From Elusimicrobiota bacterium (GTDB taxonomy: Bacteria; Elusimicrobiota; Elusimicrobia; Elusimicrobiales; UBA9959), in contig DMXM01000040.1 of the NCBI GenBank assembly GCA_003482905.1, forward strand, positions 1-55,626: a stretch of 55,626 nucleotides of DNA. The letters run 5' to 3'. Numbering within the stretch: position 1 is the first letter of the stretch; every line of letters starts with the position of its first letter. A model generated the notes under the pieces. That model saw nothing but the letters and a program-made list of their open reading frames with translations. It did not search any database and had not been told where the DNA came from. Both the position numbers and the translations under genes were made by a program. Below, in pieces: positions 42,280 through 49,781 of this stretch.

Positions 42280-42820
42280 ATTTAATGCGGGCGGCCACTA
42301 AGGCCGCCAGGGCGAGGGCCGCGCTCATGCCGCGCCACTCTTTATTCTTTATAAAAACTTCCCTGGAGTAGGCGGTAATGTCGAAAAAACCGGCCAGGCC
42401 GCGCAATCCCGGCAGGATGGCGGGGACCGACTCCATGTAGGCCTTGAAATCCTTGCCGTAAGTCTCCAGAAGAAAGACCTCTTCGGCCTTTATCGTCACA
42501 TAATAGATCCAGCCGAAAGCGGCCACCGCGAAGGCCCATACCCCGGCGGTAAGCAGGGGCCGGGAGGGGGCCGAAAGCATGGTGACCAGGCCGGCGGTCA
42601 TCAGCATGGTGCCCAGGTACAGGGGATTGCGCACGGCGGAGTAAGGCCCCGTGGTGGTGAGGGTCCTGGATTTCACTATAGCCGCGCTGGCGGCCAGGCG
42701 TACCGCCTGCCCGAGCACTATTATCGCCAGGCCGGCCCAGAACAGTTTCCAGCTTTCGGGCCGGGCGGCTATCAGCAGGGCCAGCGTCGCTATCTGCGAA
42801 ATCAGAATGCGTTTTTTCAT
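42269..42820 (-). CDS. Isoprenylcysteine carboxyl methyltransferase-like membrane protein
   Basis: A 183-aa inner-membrane protein with four to five hydrophobic segments. Seen: the ICMT/PEMT-type signature TTTGPYSAVRNPLYLGTM near residue 55 and KAEEVFLLETYGKDFKAYM near 112, the SAM-binding and catalytic C-terminal region of the family. In bacteria such enzymes methylate varied small membrane substrates, so the true substrate is unknown. It sits between gmhB (4-base overlap) and the DUF3108 gene (11-base overlap), pointing to an envelope-related role by context only. Confidence 0.82.
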   Translation of the reverse strand: MKKRILISQIATLALLIAARPESWKLFWAGLAIIVLGQAVRLAASAAIVKSRTLTTTGPYSAVRNPLYLGTMLMTAGLVTMLSAPSRPLLTAGVWAFAVAAFGWIYYVTIKAEEVFLLETYGKDFKAYMESVPAILPGLRGLAGFFDITAYSREVFIKNKEWRGMSAALALAALVAARIKYGF

Positions 42821-43398
42821 ATCGTTTTCCTTTTATAGTCCGGCAGGGATCTGGCAAGGGCGAGCAGGCTCCCGTAGCCTTTGGCGGCGGCGGCCGGGCC
42901 GGCGGAACGCCAGTGGCCGGTAAGCACCAAATGTCCCTTTATGCCCGCCCGCCTGGCCAGGGCCAGGTCGCTTTTTTTATCCCCGGCCATGAAAGAGCGC
43001 TCCATATCCGCCGGGATATCCTTGTTCGCTTCTTCTATCAGTCCGGGTTCCGGCTTTCTGCAGGCGCATTTCTCGCCGGGCCCGTGCGGGCAGAAATAGA
43101 CGGCATCGACCGCGGCGCCTTTAAGGCGCAGGTCGCGCAGTAATTTCATGTTTATAGCCAGCGCCTGGGCGAGAGTTATATAGCCGCGGGCCACGCCGGA
43201 TTGGTTGGTGAGCACTACCAGCCGGTAGCCCTTGGCCGCCATCAGGCGCAGCGCCGGGGCGGCGGCGGCGTAAAGCCTGATCTGCTCCGGCCGCGTCACA
43301 TAGGCCCCCGCTCTGTTCCAGTTCAGCACGCCGTCCCTGTCGAGGAAAGCCGTGGGGGCGGGGGGGAGGGCTTTTACCCGGCGGGGCCAGGCGCGCAT
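42817..43398 (-). CDS. gmhB: D-glycero-D-manno-heptose 1,7-bisphosphate 7-phosphatase
   Basis: HAD phosphatase that removes the 7-phosphate of heptose bisphosphate, the step after RfaE1; 193 aa. Seen: nucleophile motif AFLDRDGVLN with D20 and D22, LVVLTNQSGVARG (motif II Thr), the zinc-binding loop CPHGPGEKCACRKPEPGLI and the distal MAGDKKSDLALARRAG with motif IV acidic residues. The zinc loop separates GmhB and histidinol phosphatase from other HADs; the heptose context decides. It shares one base with the lpxK end. gmhA, hldC and hldD are not seen. Confidence 0.92.
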   Translation of the reverse strand: MRAWPRRVKALPPAPTAFLDRDGVLNWNRAGAYVTRPEQIRLYAAAAPALRLMAAKGYRLVVLTNQSGVARGYITLAQALAINMKLLRDLRLKGAAVDAVYFCPHGPGEKCACRKPEPGLIEEANKDIPADMERSFMAGDKKSDLALARRAGIKGHLVLTGHWRSAGPAAAAKGYGSLLALARSLPDYKRKTI

Positions 43399-44507
43399 CA
43401 GGCTTTCCCGCCGGCCGCTGCGTCCATTACTTCGGTCAGCTTCTTCCAGCCGTCGCAGAGAAATACTATCTTCACCGAAAGTATCAGGACCCCGCCCTTA
43501 AGTATCTCCTGCCAGCCGGCGGGAAAACGCGCGAAGTCCTTATAGGTGGTGATCAGGGGGAGCTCCCCGCGGGCCTGCTGCGCCGCCGCCAGCTCGGCCA
43601 GGGTGAAGGCGTGGTGGTCCGGGTAGCGCCAGACCTGTTTCAGGTCTATCTTCATTTTGCGCAGCGCGCCTTCAAAGGAGTCGGGGTCGCCTATCGCCGA
43701 GAGCGCCGCAGCCGGCCTGCCCTTGAGGACGTTGAGGTCCACCGGGTGGGCCGTGACCGGGTCAAGAAAGAATTCCGGGGCATGCATGCTTTCTATGATC
43801 TGGGCGCCGGGGTTCAGCGTTTTGATTTGCGCGCAGAGCTCCTCTATGGTTTCCTGCCGGCCCTGCTCGCAATGGGAAATTATCACCGCGCGCGCGCGGG
43901 CCAGGCCGGCCGCGGGTTCCCGCAGGTCTCCGTGGGGCAGGACGCTGTCGGCGTAAAACGGGGCGGTGGCGTTCACCAGGACGATATCGGTGCCGCGGGC
44001 CAGGGCGAAGTGCTGGAACCCGTCGTCCATCAGGATCACGTCCGCTCCCAGCTCGTTCACCGCCGTCATTCCCGAGGCGTACCTGTCGGAGGACACCAGC
44101 ACGGGCACGCCTTCCTTCTCCAGCATCCTGTAAAGCATAAGCGCCTCGTCGCCCGTATCGGCCAGGTCAAAGCTGCGGCCGCGGGCCAATACCACGACAT
44201 TGTGTTTGGAGGACCGTCTCTTGTAACCGCGCAGCAGCACGGCGGGCCGGCGCCCGCTCCTGGCCAGCTCCTGGGCGGCGGCGACGACGGTGGACGTCTT
44301 GCCGGTGCCCCCGGAAGAGATGTTGCCGAAGCAGATGACCGGGACGGGCAGGCTGCGCGGGCGGATGGCGCCGGTTTTGTACAGCCAGCGCCTTGCGGCG
44401 ATGACCCCGGTGTAAACCAGCGAAAGCGCCTTTAGCGCGATATTGCCGGCCGCGTCGCTTTTCAGCCGGTCGCGCAGAAGTTTTGCCGAGAAGTGCGGAT
44501 TCTTCAC
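43398..44507 (-). CDS. lpxK: Tetraacyldisaccharide 4'-kinase
   Basis: Phosphorylates the lipid A precursor to lipid IVA on the inner face of the inner membrane; 369 aa. Seen: Walker A ISSGGTGKT at residues 63-71, a membrane-associated N-terminal helix, RGYKRRSSKHNVV (the substrate-side arginines), the catalytic DEALMLYR...VPVLVSSDRY, and MDDGFQHFAL with the conserved DDGFQH. Somewhat longer than the E. coli enzyme (about 330 aa), mostly at the C-terminus. It overlaps the GT9 gene by 4 bases. Confidence 0.94.
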   Translation of the reverse strand: MKNPHFSAKLLRDRLKSDAAGNIALKALSLVYTGVIAARRWLYKTGAIRPRSLPVPVICFGNISSGGTGKTSTVVAAAQELARSGRRPAVLLRGYKRRSSKHNVVVLARGRSFDLADTGDEALMLYRMLEKEGVPVLVSSDRYASGMTAVNELGADVILMDDGFQHFALARGTDIVLVNATAPFYADSVLPHGDLREPAAGLARARAVIISHCEQGRQETIEELCAQIKTLNPGAQIIESMHAPEFFLDPVTAHPVDLNVLKGRPAAALSAIGDPDSFEGALRKMKIDLKQVWRYPDHHAFTLAELAAAQQARGELPLITTYKDFARFPAGWQEILKGGVLILSVKIVFLCDGWKKLTEVMDAAAGGKA

Positions 44508-45451
44508 CGGGCGGACCCCCTCAGGGACGCGGCGTGCGCGCCAAGGCGCGCCCAGACGGCGTCAAAGGACAGCGCGGCCAGGTCGCCCTGCGCCCAGGCG
44601 TGCTGCGGGCCGGGAGGGCTCCAGCTGGCCGGGGAATTCTCCGGCGCGTACACGGTAAAAGTGGGGGTGCCCTGGCTTACCGCTATGTGCATGGGCGCCG
44701 AGCTGGTGCCGACGTGCAATGAAGAGCGCTTGAGCAGCGCGGCCAGGTCTAACAGGTCGAAGTCGGGGCAAAGCAGGTGCTTCTCCGAGGAGGCCGCCAT
44801 AGCGGCTTTGACATAATCCAGCTCCCCGGGTCCCCAGAGAAAAATGACGCGGGCGCCGAAGCCGGCGGCCAGGCTGTCGGCCAGGCGGGCGAAATTTGCG
44901 GGGGCCCAGCGCCGGTGTTCGCGCGGGCTGGTTATGTCGAGGGTGACGGTAAAGGCTCCCGGGGGGATGCCTGCCCCGTCCAGGAAGGCCTGCGCCCTGG
45001 CCGCGTTCCCGGGACCGAAAGAAAGTTCGGGGGAATGCCCGTCGTGAGGTATGCCCAGCGGCTCCAGCAGCTGCAGGCGGTCATAAACGGTGTAGCCCGC
45101 TCCCTCCCTTTTTACGGGCATGATATTGTGGAACAGGCGCCCGGCGGGATAGCGGAAAGCCAGGCGTTTTTTGGCGCCGCTGAAAAGGGCGTAGAAGCCG
45201 GAGGAGGTGGAGCGCATGAAATCCAGTGAAATGTCTATGCCGGCCCTGCGTATGGCCCCCAGCGGCCGGTCCTCCCTGTAAAAGACGCCGGAGAGACGCG
45301 GATTATTCTCGAGTATCCCGCGCGAAGGGCGGCGGGTGAGGAAGTACAGCCTGCTGTCCGGCATGCCATTTTTAAGCGCCCTGAGCAGGGGGGTGGTAAG
45401 GAGCACGTCCCCTATGCCCTTGAACACTATTATGAGTATGCCGGGGCCCAT
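44504..45451 (-). CDS. Glycosyltransferase family 9 (heptosyltransferase-like)
   Basis: A 315-aa GT-B enzyme. Seen: N-terminal FKGIGDVLLTTPLLRALKN (the family's GD start), the region FLTRRPSRGILENN, a link FTVTLDITSPREHRRWAPANFARL at the start of the nucleotide-sugar domain, and LLKRSSLHVGTSSAPMHIAVSQGTPTF, the ADP-heptose-side motif in which the usual SNDSG... is TSSAP. In family terms it would add heptose or a related sugar to the LPS core. The gene lies 2 bases after the DUF4254 C-half and overlaps lpxK by 4, so all are one unit. Confidence 0.9.
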   Translation of the reverse strand: MGPGILIIVFKGIGDVLLTTPLLRALKNGMPDSRLYFLTRRPSRGILENNPRLSGVFYREDRPLGAIRRAGIDISLDFMRSTSSGFYALFSGAKKRLAFRYPAGRLFHNIMPVKREGAGYTVYDRLQLLEPLGIPHDGHSPELSFGPGNAARAQAFLDGAGIPPGAFTVTLDITSPREHRRWAPANFARLADSLAAGFGARVIFLWGPGELDYVKAAMAASSEKHLLCPDFDLLDLAALLKRSSLHVGTSSAPMHIAVSQGTPTFTVYAPENSPASWSPPGPQHAWAQGDLAALSFDAVWARLGAHAASLRGSAR

Positions 45452-45453
45452 GG

Positions 45454-45732
45454 TCAGACGGGCAGGGCGCCGGAGCGGTAGCGCGGGTCGTTGTACATTT
45501 TGAACTGCCTGTAGATCTTAAGGCGTACGCGGCCGGCGGCCACGTCCGAGGCCAGCTTCGTCAGCTCCTCTTCGAGATCGGCGCGCTGCGTTTCCATCAC
45601 GGCGACCTTGGCGCGGGAGGCCTCTTTGTGGGTTTCATCGACGTCGGTACGCGCCACCTGCTGGCGCATATGGTAGATCTTCAACTGTATGATGCTGAGC
45701 TTATCGGCCAGGCTGCCTATTGTTTCCGCCAT
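45454..45732 (-). CDS. DUF4254-like protein, C-terminal half
   Basis: A 92-aa all-helical protein. Seen: AETIGSLADKLSIIQLKIYHM at the start, then ARTDVDETHKEASRAKVAVM, and YRQFKMYNDPRYRSG at the end. From memory of the DUF4254 family this is the second half of a 180-200 aa protein (the SxTPG...IDRLSILALKIYHM and YxQxKMYND segments). The first half is encoded just upstream in a different frame, with a 32-base overlap. It may be translated from its own ATG 45732 with no clear Shine-Dalgarno, or by frameshifting. Function of the family is unknown; it often neighbours GT9 genes, as here. Confidence 0.75.
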   Translation of the reverse strand: MAETIGSLADKLSIIQLKIYHMRQQVARTDVDETHKEASRAKVAVMETQRADLEEELTKLASDVAAGRVRLKIYRQFKMYNDPRYRSGALPV

Positions 45733-45925
45733 CTATGGCCTCCAGTACTTTTTCGTCTATACGTTCTATCAGGTCGTTGCGTTTCTGGTTGAGCTTATCT
45801 ATGTTCTTTTTTGCGGCGGCTATGGCCGGAACGTCCCCGACCCTGGCTTTATCTTCCTCGTGCCAGAGTTCTGTGTTGGTCATGGCCAGTTCGCTCACAA
45901 GTTTGCCTATTCCGATATTATCCAT
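45701..45925 (-). CDS. DUF4254-like protein, N-terminal half
   Basis: A 74-aa helical protein. ATG 45925 has GAGG at 8-base spacing; GTG 45934 touches the same GAGG and is less likely. Seen: MTNTELWHEEDKARVGDVP and IDKLNQKRNDLIERIDEKVL, matching the N-terminal half of DUF4254 (xxWHxEDxxR and IDxxNQxRxDxxExID). The frame runs out at GGNNRQPGR after the point where homologues continue into the ETxGSLxDKLSI segment, which lies in the +1 frame. An extended -10 promoter lies 21 bases upstream. Either a real split gene or a one-base insertion. Confidence 0.75.
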   Translation of the reverse strand: MDNIGIGKLVSELAMTNTELWHEEDKARVGDVPAIAAAKKNIDKLNQKRNDLIERIDEKVLEAIDGGNNRQPGR

Positions 45926-45946
45926 AATCGTCACCTCGCGAAATCT

Positions 45947-45955
45947 ATTATAGCA
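45947..45955 (-). promoter_or_regulatory. Extended -10 promoter of the DUF4254-GT9-lpxK-gmhB operon
   Basis: On the minus strand the sequence reads TGCTATAAT, an extended -10 (TGn plus TATAAT). A transcript would start about 15 bases before ATG 45925, where GAGG follows. No good -35 is seen, as expected for an extended -10 promoter. It lies after a GCTTCCC/GGGAAGC hairpin at 45972-45993 that could end the deacetylase transcript. Confidence 0.5.
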
Positions 45956-45978
45956 AAGAGATTTTAGCCCCGCTTCCC

Positions 45979-46788
45979 TTATAACCGGGAAGCGCCGCGC
46001 GAAAGATGCAGGGCCAGGTCCAGGTTATTGTCTCCCCGGCGTATGAACAGCCGGTCTATAGGCCCGCCAGCGCGGTCCCACGGCCACAATGTCTTGCCCT
46101 GCAGAAAGCTGAAGTCGAAGGTATAGCCCGCCGCGAGGGCGCGGGCGCGGATGGCGGGGGCATAGGCGCCGTCGCCGTAGGGATATGCGAAAGCGCACAT
46201 TTCAGAGCCGAACGCCGCCTCGAGCTGGCGCTTGGACTCTTCCATTTCCCAAGCCGCGTCCTCCAGTTTAAGCGCCGAAAGATGCGGATGGTTCATGGTA
46301 TGGGAACCGTATTCCATTACCCCGCTCTCCTGCATTTCTTTCAGTTGGGCCAGGGTGGCCATGTTGACCCAGGGTTCGGAGGCCGGGTTGTGCCAGAGGT
46401 TGGCTTTGGCGATGGTATTGTAGACGACAAAGATATTCCCTTTGGCCCCGAGTTCCTTAAGTATGGGCCAGGCCAGGGTGTAGTTGTTCTCATACCCGTC
46501 GTCAAAAGTGATAAGGACGGACTTCGCCGGAAGCTCCGCGCCTGAATCGAAGGCTTTTTTAAGATCGGAGAAGAACAGCGTGGTGTAGCCGTGGTCCAGG
46601 AGATATTTTACATGGGCGCGGAAGCGCTCCGGGCTTACCCACAGGTCCTTCAGTTTTGAGCCGGCCGGCGGGACGCCTATCTTGTGGTAGCAGAGGACGC
46701 ACAAGCCGGGTTTTTTCCCGCGCCACCAGGCCCAACGGGCGCTGAAGGCCAGAACCGCGAGTACCAGGACAGCGATTGAAGACGCCAT
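45979..46788 (-). CDS. Polysaccharide deacetylase (NodB family)
   Basis: A 269-aa membrane-anchored or exported carbohydrate esterase. ATG 46788 is chosen because GGAGAT precedes it and the product then starts with a hydrophobic anchor (MASSIAVLVLAVLAFSARW); an in-frame ATG at 46929 overlaps the upstream gene. Seen: CYHKIGVPP, the NodB motif 1 LITFDDGYENN with D96-D97, motif 2 HTMNHPH with His163 and His167, FAYPYGDG motif, and a C-terminal LFIRRGDNNLDL. The active-site Asp and the two metal His residues are present, so it should be active. It lies 7 bases downstream of the tandem GT9 gene; target could be LPS or exopolysaccharide. Confidence 0.9.
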   Translation of the reverse strand: MASSIAVLVLAVLAFSARWAWWRGKKPGLCVLCYHKIGVPPAGSKLKDLWVSPERFRAHVKYLLDHGYTTLFFSDLKKAFDSGAELPAKSVLITFDDGYENNYTLAWPILKELGAKGNIFVVYNTIAKANLWHNPASEPWVNMATLAQLKEMQESGVMEYGSHTMNHPHLSALKLEDAAWEMEESKRQLEAAFGSEMCAFAYPYGDGAYAPAIRARALAAGYTFDFSFLQGKTLWPWDRAGGPIDRLFIRRGDNNLDLALHLSRGASRL

Positions 46789-46795
46789 AGATCTC

Positions 46796-48298
46796 CTATT
46801 CAGCCAGTTTTGCCGCCGCCGCTTGATAAACTTCATCCACGGTAAGCAGGCGCATGCACAGGAAATGCCCGCGCGGACACTTCCTGGAACCGTGCAGCGC
46901 GCAGGGACGGCAGGCCAGGGGGGTTTCAATTACCCGGTTACCGCCGCCGTAAGGGAAAAAACCAAGTTCGCGGGTGGTGGGCCCGAATATCCCCACGGCC
47001 GGTACGCCCAGGGCCGCGGCTATGTGCATGGGTCCCGAATCGTTGGAAATAAAAACCTTCAGAGGGCGTATGGCCTCCATCAATTCCGGCATGGTGGTCT
47101 TGCCTGTCAGGTTCAGGCAATGTTCGGGGCCCGCCAGGCGCTCTATCTCAGCGTTCCAGTCCCTCTCGCCGGGACCGCCCACCAGCAAAACCCTGCCTCC
47201 GCCCGGGCCCGCAAGCCGGCGTATCAGGCGGGCCCAGTTGGCGGCGGGCCAGCGTTTGGTCGGCCAGGCCGAGCCGGCGTTGATCCCCGCGGTTATCTTG
47301 TCCGCCGGCCCGAAAGGGGCCGCCGCGGCGCCCGTGTTCAGGCCGGGAAAAGCCGTTTTAAGATTTTCCGCCAGCGGCGAAAGAAGCGCGAGATTCCGCT
47401 CCACGTCGTGAAGCAGCCAGGAGAAAGGGACCTTGTGGGTGAGGAACAGGCTTCCGGCGCTGGAGGAAAAGCCGACCCGGACCGGGACGCCGGCGTACCA
47501 GGCCAGGAGCGCGCTCCTGAGGGAGCGGTGGGGAATTATGGCCGCGTCATAATTCCCGGCGCGTAATTCCCGCGCCAGGCGGCGGAATTCCTCCAGCCCG
47601 GAGGCCGCGGTTTTCTTCCGGTCCTCTATAATCTCCGAGGCCAGGCCGGAGGCGGAAAAGATGCCCGCGGTTTCCGGCCTGGTGATCACGGCGACCGAGG
47701 AACCTGGCAGCACCTCCTTGATCTTTTTCAGGAGGGGGAGGGTCAGGACGCAGTCGCCCAGGAAGGCCGTCTGAAGGAGGCAGATCTTGAGCGGGCCCGG
47801 TTTAAGGTGCGGCTTCTCGGCGCCGGAAGTCCAGTCGCCCAGCTCCGGCCCGGAATGCGCGGCCGGCACGCCAAGGCCGGAGAGCGTGTCCAGATAGCGC
47901 TCAAGGGTGTGTTTCTCCAGGGCCGGGCTGGGGATGCGGAAATTAACGAAGAGCCTGCGCGAAAGCGTGGCCTTGCGGTAGCGCAGTTTTATAGGAACGC
48001 GCGCCAGTAAGGTTAGCAGGCGGCTGCGCGGCGTGTCGTGCAGGTCGATAACGGCGTCGTAGCGCGCCGCGTTTATGGCCCTGAGCGCCGGGAGGAAACC
48101 GGAGAAAGGGATAGCCGCGTCTATAAACGCGCTTTTGGAAACCGCTCCCAGGAACTGGGGCTTTACCAGTATTTCCAGGCGCGCTGCCGGCCATTTGGCC
48201 CGGAGGCTGCGGAAAACGGGGGCGGTCAGGATGATATCCCCGAGGGACGACATCCTGATCACCAGCACCTTCGGGTCCGCCTTTGTTATATCCGGCAT
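46796..48298 (-). CDS. Tandem GT9 protein: one lone N-domain fused to a complete heptosyltransferase-like enzyme
   Basis: A 500-aa protein, about 150 longer than a normal heptosyltransferase. Seen: residues 1-160 look like the acceptor-side domain of one GT9 (VLVIRMSSLGDIILTAPVFR), then a new GT9 begins at about 170 (ICLLQTAFLGDCVLTLPLLK) and runs to the end with the full C-terminal domain (INAGSAWPTKRWPAANWA, FISNDSGPMHIAAALGVPAVG). So the first domain lacks a nucleotide-sugar domain. Cys-rich tail CRPCALHGSRKCPRGHFLC. Probably a core-sugar transferase; the extra domain may be regulatory or substrate-binding. TATAAT 9 bases before ATG suggests a leaderless mRNA. Confidence 0.87.
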   Translation of the reverse strand: MPDITKADPKVLVIRMSSLGDIILTAPVFRSLRAKWPAARLEILVKPQFLGAVSKSAFIDAAIPFSGFLPALRAINAARYDAVIDLHDTPRSRLLTLLARVPIKLRYRKATLSRRLFVNFRIPSPALEKHTLERYLDTLSGLGVPAAHSGPELGDWTSGAEKPHLKPGPLKICLLQTAFLGDCVLTLPLLKKIKEVLPGSSVAVITRPETAGIFSASGLASEIIEDRKKTAASGLEEFRRLARELRAGNYDAAIIPHRSLRSALLAWYAGVPVRVGFSSSAGSLFLTHKVPFSWLLHDVERNLALLSPLAENLKTAFPGLNTGAAAAPFGPADKITAGINAGSAWPTKRWPAANWARLIRRLAGPGGGRVLLVGGPGERDWNAEIERLAGPEHCLNLTGKTTMPELMEAIRPLKVFISNDSGPMHIAAALGVPAVGIFGPTTRELGFFPYGGGNRVIETPLACRPCALHGSRKCPRGHFLCMRLLTVDEVYQAAAAKLAE

Positions 48299-48307
48299 TG
48301 ATAAAAA

Positions 48308-48313
48308 ATTATA
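48308..48313 (-). promoter_or_regulatory. -10 box 9 bases before the tandem GT9 ATG
   Basis: A consensus TATAAT on the minus strand, nine bases from ATG 48298, with no Shine-Dalgarno between. A TTGACA further upstream is only 5 bases from this box and cannot act as its -35. Confidence 0.5.
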
Positions 48314-48346
48314 TCATTTGTCAATTGCTCCAAAAAGGACTCCCGC

Positions 48347-49762
48347 ATGCACGCTAACGAAGATAAAACCTCCCTTAAAGAAATACTCAAAATGCTTTTC
48401 GGCGCGTCCAAAGGCTTCTGGCTGGTGAACGTCGTAAACTTCGGCGACGGCATCGCCTATTTCGGCATACTGAACCTGATGACCCTGTTCCTGGGACTGA
48501 AGGGGTTGGGCATGCCCGACGACCTGGTCAGCCTGAGCGTCTCATGGTTCACCGGTTTTGTCACCCTTTTCATGTTCTTCGGCGGCTTCGTTTCGGACCG
48601 CATAGGCGTCAGGCGCGCTCTCACCCTCTGTCTGGCCCTGCTGCTGGGCGGCCGCCTCCTGCTGGTCCTGGCCCCGGGTTTGTCCGGCGTGCCGCTGGCG
48701 TCCTTTGGGCTGTTCGGCTATAACATCCTGCTTTCGCCTTCTTTCCTATTGTGCTGGGCCGGCCTGCTGATCATGGCTTTCGGCGAGGGCGTCATACAAC
48801 CGGCGCTTTACGCCGGCGTAAAGGAATACACCGACGCGCGCACCGCGACCATGAGCTACAGCATACTCTACGCGATCATGAACCTGGGCATAGTGATGGA
48901 AAGCTTTATTTCGCCCTACATAAGGACCGACGCCCCGTTCATGAAAGTAGGCGGCCGCGACATCATGGGGCTGGGCCTGGGCATCTCCGGCGTTTTCTGG
49001 CTGTGCACGGCCGCTACGCTGACGATGCTTCTTGTCAACCTGGTCTTTTTTACGAAAAAAGTGGAGGCCCGCGACCGGCTGGTCACCGACGCTCCGGCGG
49101 TTAAAGGCGCGAAGCCCAGGACCTTCGTGGAAAACCTGAAAGAACTGCCGTTCCTCGACGCGCGCTTCATGTTCTTTATCTTCGCCCTGCTGCCGGTGCG
49201 CACCCTGTTCGCCCATCAATGGCTGACCATGCCAGACTATATCATGCGCTGCTTCCCGGCCGCCGTAGGCGCCAAATACGAGTGGATCACGGCGCTCAAT
49301 CCCATAATCATCGTCATCTTCGTGCCGCTGGTGGCGGCGTTCACGCGCCGCGTCAACGTGGTCACCATGATGATAACCGGCACGGCTATTTCGGCCGTTA
49401 CCACCTTTCTGCTGGTGCCGGGCCCCAACCTTACGGCCCTTCTCTCCTATGTGATATTGTTTTCGTTCGGCGAGGCGGTCTGGTCGTCGAGGTTCCTGGA
49501 ATACGTGGCGGGCATCGCCCCGGCGGGCCGGGTGGGCGCCTATATGGGGCTGGCCGGGATCCCCTGGTTCCTCGCCAAGTTCACCACCGGCCTTTATTCA
49601 GGGAAGGTCCTTTCCGTGTTTGTGCCGGCTACGGGCCCGCAGGACAGTTCCACCATGTGGTTCATTTACGCCCTCATAGCCTGCGTTACGCCGCTGACGC
49701 TTATCCTGGCCAGAAGCTGGCTGACCGCGCCATTGGGAACGGGCAGTGAAACGGCCAGATAA
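48347..49762 (+). CDS. Major facilitator superfamily transporter
   Basis: A 471-aa inner-membrane transporter with about twelve hydrophobic segments. Seen: WLVNVVNFGDGIAYFGILNL in the first helix, the loop 2-3 motif GGFVSDRIGVRRAL typical of MFS (G-x-x-x-D-R-x-G-R-R), and SYSILYAIMNLGIVMESFI, reminiscent of the peptide/POT-type sequence near helix 5. Substrate unknown. AGGA precedes the ATG. It is the only plus-strand gene in the envelope superregion, divergent from the tandem GT9 gene and convergent with waaA, with only 19 bases between the two 3' ends. Confidence 0.88.
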   Translation: MHANEDKTSLKEILKMLFGASKGFWLVNVVNFGDGIAYFGILNLMTLFLGLKGLGMPDDLVSLSVSWFTGFVTLFMFFGGFVSDRIGVRRALTLCLALLLGGRLLLVLAPGLSGVPLASFGLFGYNILLSPSFLLCWAGLLIMAFGEGVIQPALYAGVKEYTDARTATMSYSILYAIMNLGIVMESFISPYIRTDAPFMKVGGRDIMGLGLGISGVFWLCTAATLTMLLVNLVFFTKKVEARDRLVTDAPAVKGAKPRTFVENLKELPFLDARFMFFIFALLPVRTLFAHQWLTMPDYIMRCFPAAVGAKYEWITALNPIIIVIFVPLVAAFTRRVNVVTMMITGTAISAVTTFLLVPGPNLTALLSYVILFSFGEAVWSSRFLEYVAGIAPAGRVGAYMGLAGIPWFLAKFTTGLYSGKVLSVFVPATGPQDSSTMWFIYALIACVTPLTLILARSWLTAPLGTGSETAR

Positions 49763-49781
49763 ATTATTTAACAAGGGGGAA

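Noticed and set aside
40630..42285. A 551-aa plus-strand open frame
   Set aside because: Crosses rfaE1, its promoter and the DUF3108 gene on the opposite strand; no recognisable domain.
45701..45732. Programmed +1 frameshift site in DUF4254
   Set aside because: No known shift motif was found in the overlap; a split gene or base error is equally likely, so no recoding feature is listed.
48318..48326. TTGACA on the minus strand as a -35 box
   Set aside because: Only 5 bases from the TATAAT, too close for a sigma70 pair.
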